A DNA stretch of 10,480 nucleotides from Desulfobulbaceae bacterium UBA2276 (lineage in GTDB: Bacteria > Desulfobacterota > Desulfobulbia > Desulfobulbales > Desulfocapsaceae): the NCBI GenBank assembly GCA_002347085.1, contig DDWW01000062.1:1-10480 (forward strand), written 5' to 3'. Below, in pieces: positions 1 through 6,652 of the stretch. Position 1 is the stretch's first letter; the number at the start of each line of letters is the position of its first letter. The notes beneath the pieces were generated by a model. It searched no databases, was not told the DNA's origin, and was given only the letters and a program-made list of their open reading frames with translations. Both the position numbers and the translations under genes were made by a program.

Positions 1-304
1 CGGGTGTACGCAACTTGTTCATGATATCTGCGAAAGGGGTGTGGGTGGCCGTTGGTTTCTTTTCTGTATCTGGGTTTTGAGTGGACAGCCATTCGGCGTC
101 CAGGGAGCGGGAGTGCTCGTTGTCATGGCAGTAGATACACAACAGCTCCCAGTTGCTGCCGTCGGGCGGATTGTTCCTGAAATTATGGTCTTTGTGATGA
201 ACTGTCAGCTCTCGCAGTTTTTTGCCGGAAAAATCACGGCCACATTTTCCACAGACCCACGGGAGGATCTTCAGCGCTTGATCTCGGTACTCTAATTTTT
301 TCAT
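1..304 (-). CDS. yajD: YajD-type HNH nuclease, 3' end cut by the window edge
   Basis: Read on the minus strand from the ATG at 304, the frame stays open for 101 codons to the window edge, so the stop lies outside. The protein starts MKKLEYRDQALKILPWVCGK and carries CGKC near residues 18-21, then LTVHHKDHNFRNNP and NWELLCIYCHDNEHS. This is an HNH (beta-beta-alpha metal) fold with four zinc-type cysteines in two CxxC pairs and the HH...N...H active-site pattern. I recall E. coli YajD (about 115 residues) having the same order, including a closing NPFAD that matches TPFAD here, so only a few residues should be missing. A GAGG lies about 10 bases before the ATG. The family is annotated as a putative nuclease; its cellular role is not established. 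It is separated from the upstream tRNA-Gln by that gene's terminator, so it is probably transcribed on its own. The family call is strong, the function is not. Confidence 0.88.
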   Translation of the reverse strand, partial: MKKLEYRDQALKILPWVCGKCGRDFSGKKLRELTVHHKDHNFRNNPPDGSNWELLCIYCHDNEHSRSLDAEWLSTQNPDTEKKPTATHTPFADIMNKLRTP

Positions 305-590
305 TCTCTTTTTTTCCTCAGCAGGGCCAGGAAAATATTACAAAAATGGATGTACTTGTTTTTGGTAGAAAATTAAACTGCTGTGAAAAAATATCTTCTA
401 CTCACTTCCCCCAACGGCAACATATCTTCTCTATCGCTTCGCTATAGTCGCGAGTTCACGAGCACCGAAGGGCTTGACATGATGCCGGCTGCAATCTCTG
501 CTACTTGGGGAGGTTTATCTTACCAGGGGTAATATCATGTTTCCTTATGAGAAATGAAGAGGTTGTGCCAGGGCAAATTTCATGAAAAAC
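305..590. other. Intergenic stretch, largely non-coding
   Basis: This holds the upstream side of the yajD-like gene and the DNA beyond the tRNA-Gln terminator. A TGTAATAT about 50 bases upstream of the yajD start could be a -10, but no -35 fits it. ATATCTTCT occurs twice (391-399 and 422-430). Apart from the weak 49-codon frame listed separately I see no RNA gene, mobile element or copy of the tRNA 3' end that would mark an integration scar. Confidence 0.5.
383..532 (+). CDS. Possible 49-residue small protein (weak)
   Basis: A plus-strand frame runs from a GTG at 383 (GTG AAA AAA TAT CTT) to TAA at 530-532. The product would begin MKKYLLLTSPNGN and end ATWGGLSYQG, with no transmembrane segment or motif I recognise. 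No ribosome-binding site precedes the GTG. Two adjacent ATGs at 479 and 482 in the same frame do have AGGG six bases upstream and would give a 17-residue peptide. The frame is short enough to be open by chance and codon use is not distinctive. Listed only because the stretch has no better explanation; more likely non-coding than coding. Confidence 0.15.
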   Translation: MKKYLLLTSPNGNISSLSLRYSREFTSTEGLDMMPAAISATWGGLSYQG

Positions 591-591
591 A

Positions 592-629
592 AAAAAAGCG
601 GTTAGAGCCATTTGGCTCTAACCGCTTGA
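592..629 (-). terminator. Intrinsic terminator of tRNA-Gln
   Basis: Read on the minus strand, AAGCGGTTAGAGCC and GGCTCTAACCGCTT form a perfect 14-bp stem around a 4-base loop (plus-strand arms 598-611 and 616-629), followed directly by TTTTTTTG. A GC-rich stem with a U-tract is the standard rho-independent signal. It sits 8 bases beyond the tRNA CCA end, so it should define the end of the tRNA transcript. Confidence 0.93.
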
Positions 630-637
630 ATTCGCAG

Positions 638-711
638 TGGCTGGGGGACGAGGGCTCGAACCTCGATAAGCGGAGTCAGAGTCCGCTGTCTTACCATTAG
701 ACCATCCCCCA
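638..711 (-). tRNA. tRNA-Gln (anticodon CTG)
   Basis: The minus strand folds into a complete 74-base cloverleaf with an encoded CCA end. The acceptor stem is TGGGGGA with TCCCCCA, the D arm GTC...GAC, the anticodon stem GCGGA with TCCGC around the loop CTCTGAC, and the T arm CGAGG TTCGAGC CCTCG. The anticodon is CTG (plus-strand CAG at 677-679), which reads the glutamine codon CAG. Discriminator base G and a short 4-base variable loop agree with the tRNA-Gln of E. coli, whose CTG isoacceptor is very similar. It has its own promoter and terminator and therefore forms a single-gene unit. Confidence 0.97.
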
Positions 712-746
712 GCAGATGATACGATGATAGTAGGATGAAGCTTGTT

Positions 747-775
747 TATTTAGAAAATCTCTGTCCTCCTGTCAA
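747..775 (-). promoter_or_regulatory. Sigma-70-type promoter of tRNA-Gln
   Basis: On the minus strand a perfect -35 TTGACA (775-770) is followed after exactly 17 bases by TAAATA (752-747), a poor but plausible -10. Transcription would begin near 740, leaving a 5' leader of about 28 bases before the tRNA. A consensus -35 directly ahead of a stable RNA gene is expected. The -10 is the weaker half; TCTAAA with 15-base spacing is an alternative. Confidence 0.7.
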
Positions 776-828
776 GGAAAAAGAGGAGTAGTGGTAGAAA
801 TTACGGGAGATAGTGTGGCGCGTGGTGA

Positions 829-1638
829 TCAGGAAAGTATCACGCCCGCATAGCCCACCACCTGGTCGGTGTCACCGCTGACCACTCCTGAATCGGCATA
901 GCGCACTACTTCGGTCTTGGTCGCGCCCAGAGCCAGGGCTGCAATAAGGGCGATGGTCACCGGCATGATGCCACACATGGAGATGTTGTGGTCAAGGACG
1001 GCGCGGTAGAGGGTGGCCGGATCCATATCACTCAGTTTTTTCAGGACATAATGGTCTTTTTTGTCAGCCACGGCCCGTGGTTCGTAATGGGTCATATCGC
1101 TGGAGGCGACAATCAGGATCTCTTTGCCGGCACCCTCGATAACCTTGGCCAGAGCCATGCCTACCACCTCGCACAGGGGGAAGGAGATATGGGATATAAC
1201 CAAAGGGACGATGGACAGTTTTTTTTGTCTTGCCTGCAGAAAAGGTACCTGTACCTCAAGGGAGTGTTCAAAACGATGGGCCGTTTCATCGACGGTTATG
1301 GCTGGACAAAGCTCACACAGGGCGTTGGCGATGGAAATATCAATGGGTACCAGGCCATGAGGCATCTGCCAAGGGATCGTGGAGAGCGCGATTGGTGCCC
1401 CCTGGCCATGGTGATTGGGGCCCAGAATGATGACGGTCTCCGGGATGTGTACCCTTGCTATGGTCTCGCCTGCTACCATGCCTGAGTAAACATAGCCGGC
1501 ATGCGGCGAAACAACAGCATGGGCTTTTTGGGGGTGAAGTACAGACGGGGACATTTCCTGGATATCTCGGGCCAGAATTTCCGGATCTCCAGGATAGAAA
1601 CGGTTTGCTACTGCCGGTCTTCGGATTGCGGTCACCAT
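829..1638 (-). CDS. amrB: AmmeMemoRadiSam system protein B (Memo family)
   Basis: This 269-residue protein belongs to the Memo family, called AmmeMemoRadiSam protein B in bacteria because it often occurs with an AMMECR1-domain protein and a radical SAM protein. The start VTAIRRPAVANRFYPGDP is typical. Visible blocks are SPHAGY (His46), GPNHHG (His76/77), EHSLEVQVPFLQ (124-135), SSDMTHY (Asp181, His184), MCGIMP (Cys222) and SGDTDQVVGYA. His46, His77, His184 and Cys222 correspond to the metal-site residues reported for human MEMO1, so the putative metal site is complete. The fold is related to extradiol-type dioxygenases; the bacterial reaction is unknown. A GGGA seven bases before the ATG supports the start. 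It lies 118 bases downstream of cysS on the same strand and may be cotranscribed. The gap holds a short palindrome (AGGGCTGAAGCCCT, 1700-1713). The AMMECR1 and radical SAM partners are not in this window. The symbol is the systematic family one. Confidence 0.92.
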   Translation of the reverse strand: MVTAIRRPAVANRFYPGDPEILARDIQEMSPSVLHPQKAHAVVSPHAGYVYSGMVAGETIARVHIPETVIILGPNHHGQGAPIALSTIPWQMPHGLVPIDISIANALCELCPAITVDETAHRFEHSLEVQVPFLQARQKKLSIVPLVISHISFPLCEVVGMALAKVIEGAGKEILIVASSDMTHYEPRAVADKKDHYVLKKLSDMDPATLYRAVLDHNISMCGIMPVTIALIAALALGATKTEVVRYADSGVVSGDTDQVVGYAGVILS

Positions 1639-1756
1639 GATGTCATCCCAATTTTAAGAAGGTTGAAGACTAAAGGGAGAAGGCAGGTGAACGGACGGCA
1701 GGGCTGAAGCCCTTTCATCTGTTTACAGTCTTTTTCTTTCAGCCTTACAAATAAAA

Positions 1757-3229
<1,473 letters not shown>

Positions 3230-3255
3230 GAGTGGCGAAAGGTATTTAGGGAGCC

Positions 3256-3261
3256 TTTATA
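3256..3261 (-). promoter_or_regulatory. Candidate -10 box for cysS
   Basis: TATAAA on the minus strand lies about 27 bases before the cysS start codon. The hexamer 17 bases further upstream (GAAATC) is a poor -35, and the spacer overlaps one copy of a repeated ATGGCCATGA. Plausible from position only. Confidence 0.25.
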
Positions 3262-3270
3262 GCTTGATAT

Positions 3271-3306
3271 ATGGCCATGATTTCAGTAGGAATGACATGG
3301 CCATGA
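3271..3306. repeat. Two copies of ATGGCCATGA in the cysS/ampG intergenic region
   Basis: ATGGCCATGA occurs at 3271-3280 and 3297-3306, 26 bases start to start. Each contains the palindrome ATGGCCAT, and the second extends to CATGGCCATG. Paired palindromes in a divergent promoter region are what a dimeric regulator's operators look like, but the two copies could equally pair with each other as a hairpin. No regulator is identified. Confidence 0.4.
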
Positions 3307-3344
3307 AGTGCTTGCGACATATTTTTTTTATGAAGAAATCTCCG

Positions 3345-3420
3345 ATTAGTATCAATTAGTATTAAATGGAGCATTATTCTCAACATAACTCTCTAACTCT
3401 AACTTTATAACTCTATTAGT
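3345..3420. repeat. Tandem ATTAGTAT and TAACTCT short repeats before ampG
   Basis: ATTAGTATCA and ATTAGTATTA sit head to tail at 3345-3354 and 3355-3364, one helical turn apart. They are followed by TAACTCT at 3386, 3394 and 3408 plus the near copy TAACTTT at 3400, and another ATTAGT at 3415-3420. The stretch is AT-rich and leads straight to the ampG start at 3435. It may contain that gene's promoter or operators; no convincing -35/-10 pair was found. Confidence 0.45.
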
Positions 3421-3434
3421 GGGAAAAGACAAGA

Positions 3435-5000
3435 ATGAGCAAGAAAAATGAAATGTCTGCGGCCCCAGGTCAAATGTTCCTGGCCTGGTTGCAGCCCCAG
3501 GTGCTGGCGCTTTTTTTTCTTGGTTTCTCCGCCGGTATTCCCATTCTCCTTATTTTTTCTACCCTCTCGGTCTGGTTGCGTGAGGCGGGTATTGACCGGG
3601 AGGCAGTTACTTTTTTCAGTTGGGCCGCCCTCGGCTATTCGTTCAAGTTCATCTGGGCCCCACTCATTGACAAGATGCCCCTGCCCCTGCTCACAAGCCT
3701 GCTGGGCCGGCGGCGTTCCTGGCTGCTGGTGGCTCAGGTGTCAGTTATGGCGGCCATTGTCTGGATGGCCTGTATCGATCCGGTTTCAGGCGAAAAGAGT
3801 ATGGTCATGATGGCCTTAGCCGCCGTTTTGCTGGGATTTTCCTCGGCCACCCAGGATATTGTCATTGATGCCTATCGCATCGAATGTATCGGCACGGAGC
3901 TGCAGGCCTTGCTTGCCTCCAGTTATGTGGCCGGCTATCGGATCGGGATGCTGGTGGCCGGAGCCGGATCGCTCTATCTGGCCACCCTGTTTGGAACGAC
4001 GCGGGAGGCGTATCGTTTTGAGGCCTGGCAGCTGACCTATCTGGTCATGGCCGCAACCATGTCGATCGGGGTGCTGACCACCCTGTGCATTGGGGAACCT
4101 GAGAGAAATGACAGTGCCAGCCGGCATCATTCTTCGTTGCAACACTACCTGCGCTTTTTGTCCCTGTTTTTGCTGGTAGCGGCCTCATTTGGCGGGAGCT
4201 TTTTTTTCAGCGGCTCACTGGCTGTCATCGTCAAGGAGGGGGTGAGTCAAGGAGCTGATGCCCATGCTGAATTGATTGGGTTTGTGGTGGAGGCCTGCCG
4301 ACTGATTATGGCCTTGGGGATTGCGGCGGCAGTTGCGAAGAGTGCGGTTCTGCTTGGACTGGCCGATCAGAAGCTGGTGCGTGATACCTATGTCGCACCG
4401 GTGCGGGATTTTTTTGACCGATATGATGTCAAGACCGCAATTCTGCTCCTGACCTTAGTCGGCTTTTACCGGATCTCTGATATTGTCCTCGGGGTGGTGT
4501 CCAACGTCTTTTATCTTGATATGGGGTTCAGCAAGAATGTGATTGCCACGGTTACCAAGAGCTTTGGTCTGGGGATGACCCTGATTGGCGGTTTCCTGGG
4601 CGGTGTGCTGACCGTGCGTTTCGGGGTTTATGTTATTTTGTTTGCCGGGGCCTTGCTGGCCGCCGCCACCAACTTGCTGTTTATGCTTCTCGCTCGCGGC
4701 GGTGCCGATTTGACCTTGCTGACCGTGGTCATTGGTGCTGACAATCTGTGCACCGGGCTTGCCAGTACCGCCTTTATTGCCTTTCTCTCCAGCCTGACCA
4801 ATATCTCGTTCACCGCCGTTCAGTATGCCCTGTTCAGCTCGCTTATGACCCTGTTTCCCAAACTCATTGGCGGCTATTCGGGGACGGTAGTTGCCTCCTG
4901 GGGGTATGAATCCTTTTTCTTCATGACCGCGCTGATGGGGCTTCCGGTACTGCTCTTGGTGTGGCTGGCCCGTGGGATTATCAAGTCTAAACCGTCGTAA
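3435..5000 (+). CDS. ampG: AmpG-like muropeptide MFS permease
   Basis: A 521-residue polytopic membrane protein of the major facilitator superfamily. AmpG imports GlcNAc-anhydroMurNAc-peptides from the periplasm during peptidoglycan recycling and, in some bacteria, feeds the beta-lactamase induction signal. Diagnostic blocks also found in E. coli AmpG are LGFSAGIPILL (29-39), FKFIWAPLIDK (70-80), GRRRSWLL (91-98), SSATQDIVIDAYR (136-148), GYRIGMLVAG (167-176) and APVRDFF (321-327), then DNLCTGLASTAFIAFL (436-451) and FTAVQYALFSSL (459-470). Unlike E. coli AmpG (491 residues, with an extra C-terminal helix pair), this one stops after helix 12 and instead has about 90 extra residues between helices 6 and 7 (roughly 228-317), containing two more hydrophobic segments. 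GGGA ten bases upstream supports the start; Met7 is an alternative. It is divergent from cysS and convergent with mutY. Family is confident, exact substrate less so. Confidence 0.88.
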   Translation: MSKKNEMSAAPGQMFLAWLQPQVLALFFLGFSAGIPILLIFSTLSVWLREAGIDREAVTFFSWAALGYSFKFIWAPLIDKMPLPLLTSLLGRRRSWLLVAQVSVMAAIVWMACIDPVSGEKSMVMMALAAVLLGFSSATQDIVIDAYRIECIGTELQALLASSYVAGYRIGMLVAGAGSLYLATLFGTTREAYRFEAWQLTYLVMAATMSIGVLTTLCIGEPERNDSASRHHSSLQHYLRFLSLFLLVAASFGGSFFFSGSLAVIVKEGVSQGADAHAELIGFVVEACRLIMALGIAAAVAKSAVLLGLADQKLVRDTYVAPVRDFFDRYDVKTAILLLTLVGFYRISDIVLGVVSNVFYLDMGFSKNVIATVTKSFGLGMTLIGGFLGGVLTVRFGVYVILFAGALLAAATNLLFMLLARGGADLTLLTVVIGADNLCTGLASTAFIAFLSSLTNISFTAVQYALFSSLMTLFPKLIGGYSGTVVASWGYESFFFMTALMGLPVLLLVWLARGIIKSKPS

Positions 5001-5039
5001 ATAAATAACTTGGACTTTTTTTGCTTCAAGAACGGCATA

Positions 5040-5093
5040 AGGGGCCGTAGATGAGAAGAACAAAAAATCCTTGCCCTTCTCATAACGGCCCCT
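5040..5093. repeat. Large inverted repeat between ampG and mutY, possible bidirectional terminator
   Basis: AGGGGCCGT (5040-5048) pairs with ACGGCCCCT (5085-5093), and inside it ATGAGAAG (5051-5058) pairs with CTTCTCAT (5076-5083), with a small asymmetric bulge and a 17-base loop. The outer arm overlaps the first two bases of the mutY stop codon. Position between converging genes suggests transcription termination for either or both, but no U-tract directly follows the stem in either direction, so it is not a textbook intrinsic terminator. The arm motif appears a third time near 10386-10404. Confidence 0.6.
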
Positions 5094-6234
5094 AAACCGA
5101 AGATCGATTCATAAATTCGATGAGCTTGCGGTGGCCTGCCGGAAAGGCAAAATCGGCAAGCTCGGTAAAGGGTACCCACCTGTATCTCTGGGCGGCGGTG
5201 AGTAAGGGGATTGGCTGTTCTGCGGCATCGTGGAGGTCAAGGGAGCAGTAAAAGCAGTGGAGAATCACCTTGTAGCGGGTGTAATGGTGGATGGTGGTGG
5301 TTATTTTTTCATTCACCCGCACGACAAATCCGGTCTCTTCAAAAAACTCGCGGACAACCGCCTCTTCAGGTCTTTCTTCCGGTTTGAGCCTGCCGCCCGG
5401 GAATTCCCAGAGACCGCCCCAGACATCATCGGCCAGCCGTTGCTGGATCAAGAGCCGGCCATTACCTTGGGGATGGGTCAGAATGCCGGTTGCCATTTCG
5501 ATGGTGAGTTGCGCCTTGCCCTTTTGCGGGATTGGGCGTTCAGCGATCAGGCCATCCCGGTGAGCGCTGCAGAATGCAATCAAGGGGCATTGGGGGCAGG
5601 CCGGATTCTTTGGGGTGCAGATCAGGGCGCCCAGTTCCATTAAGCCCTGATTGAAGGAGCGGGCCTGGTCCTGAGGGAGCAATTCTGCCGCCTTCCGCCA
5701 GAGCAATTTCCGGGCCTGCGCCAGAGGGATGTCGATATTGAACAGCCGTGCAAAGAGCCTGCCGATATTGGCATCCACCAGGGGAGCCGGGAGATTGTAG
5801 CCAATAGAGGCGATGGCGCCTGCGGTGTACGGGCCGATACCCGGCAGGGCCAGCAGGGAGATTTGGTCGTTGGGGATGATCCCGTCATGATTGTTGACAA
5901 TGATCTGGGCGCATTTCAGGATATTTCTGGCCCGGCTGTAATAGCCAAGTCCTTCCCAGCACTTGAGTACCGTGTCTTCCGAGCCTGCCGCCAGGGAGTG
6001 GATGTCCGGGAATTGGTGGAGCCAGCGGTCGAAGTAGAGCGTGACCCTTTCCATCTGGGTCTGTTGCAGCATGATCTCTGAAATCCAGATCTGATAGGGG
6101 ATGTACTCCTTGCGCCAGGGCAAGGGCCGTTGCTCGGCGTGAAACCAGGTGATCAGGGCGTGCTGGAACGGGGAAAGAGAAGCGGGTATTCTCTTCATGA
6201 AAAGTCTGTTTGGATATTCATCAAAAAGTGGCAT
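5092..6234 (-). CDS. mutY: A/G-specific adenine glycosylase with intact Nudix box
   Basis: This base-excision repair enzyme removes adenine mispaired with 8-oxoguanine. The catalytic domain has WISEIMLQQTQ (Glu53), the helix-hairpin-helix LPGIGPYTAGAI (130-141) and VDANIGRL with catalytic Asp154. The [4Fe-4S] cluster cysteines are Cys206, 213, 216 and 222, in the standard C-x6-C-x2-C-x5-C spacing. The C-terminal MutT-like domain (about 245-375) contains GLWEFPGG and a complete Nudix box at 281-303 (G-x5-E-x7-REFFEETGF). E. coli MutY lacks that box. The 8-oxoG-reading Phe-Ser-His loop known from MutY structures appears as Tyr318-Thr319-Arg320. Length (380) is normal. The ATG at 6234 overlaps the upstream gene's end by 14 bases; Met13 (ATG at 6198) is an alternative start closer to the usual family length. 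Neither has a good ribosome-binding site, which fits translational coupling. Confidence 0.95.
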   Translation of the reverse strand: MPLFDEYPNRLFMKRIPASLSPFQHALITWFHAEQRPLPWRKEYIPYQIWISEIMLQQTQMERVTLYFDRWLHQFPDIHSLAAGSEDTVLKCWEGLGYYSRARNILKCAQIIVNNHDGIIPNDQISLLALPGIGPYTAGAIASIGYNLPAPLVDANIGRLFARLFNIDIPLAQARKLLWRKAAELLPQDQARSFNQGLMELGALICTPKNPACPQCPLIAFCSAHRDGLIAERPIPQKGKAQLTIEMATGILTHPQGNGRLLIQQRLADDVWGGLWEFPGGRLKPEERPEEAVVREFFEETGFVVRVNEKITTTIHHYTRYKVILHCFYCSLDLHDAAEQPIPLLTAAQRYRWVPFTELADFAFPAGHRKLIEFMNRSSV

Positions 6235-6652
6235 CCTCTTTGGCGGGGAATCGAAAAGGCGCCTGTCCGGTCTTCCGGCGCATCCAGTTCAGGGCGTGCT
6301 GCAGAGAGGGACGGTGGATCAGCGTGTTCAGCATCTTTTTTCTGCCGGGGACATCAAGGAGCGATATGCCGATCAGAATGGTGAGGACGCCCTGTCCGGG
6401 GAGGAACAGCATCAAGAATCCCGCAAGACAGAGGAGGGAGCCCAGGACGTTTCTGATGATCTTGATACACAGGGCGACAGCGGGATGGCGCTTATGTCTC
6501 TGTTCTACTATCGTGGCATGGACGAGGAAATAATCGGCCGAGGCCCTGGATACCAGAAAGGGGATGAGCAGCAGACTGACCAGAAAGGTTATCACCGAAA
6601 GCAGGCCCAATCCTTGAAACAAGGTTGAATATGATATGGGGAGGTCGGTCAT
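6221..6652 (-). CDS. PGPGW-like small inner-membrane protein
   Basis: I place the start at the ATG at 6652, giving 143 residues (MTDLPISYSTLFQGL...), because this ATG overlaps the TGA of the DUF748 gene as ATGA. The frame is open further upstream, but that part lies inside DUF748. Hydrophobic segments are at about 11-34 and 66-99. The second contains LFLPGQGVLTILIGISLL followed by DVPGRKK, which resembles the PGPGW family of putative transmembrane proteins, where the signature is LPGPGW followed by a helix and a short basic stretch. Here the motif reads LPGQGV. The C-terminus is basic and soluble, ending FPAKEDATF. Function unknown. It sits between DUF748 and mutY with overlaps on both sides, so it is surely part of that operon. 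The coding call is firm, the family assignment moderate. Confidence 0.8.
   Translation of the reverse strand: MTDLPISYSTLFQGLGLLSVITFLVSLLLIPFLVSRASADYFLVHATIVEQRHKRHPAVALCIKIIRNVLGSLLCLAGFLMLFLPGQGVLTILIGISLLDVPGRKKMLNTLIHRPSLQHALNWMRRKTGQAPFRFPAKEDATF

Noticed and set aside
346..447. 33-codon plus-strand ORF starting at ATG 346
   Set aside because: Its only AGGA is about 14 bases away, it overlaps the likely yajD promoter region, and the peptide has no recognisable features.
638..711. tRNA-Gln as an integration site for a mobile element
   Set aside because: No integrase gene and no second copy of the tRNA 3' end were found in the window. The tRNA is followed directly by its own terminator and a housekeeping-type gene.
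1700..1713. AGGGCTGAAGCCCT palindrome between cysS and the Memo gene as a terminator
   Set aside because: The stem is five to six base pairs and no U-tract follows in the minus-strand direction, so it is unlikely to separate the two genes.
4455..5063. 202-codon minus-strand frame opposite ampG
   Set aside because: The translation is a Gly/Gln/His-rich artefact of hydrophobic codons read antisense. The plus strand has clear AmpG motifs.
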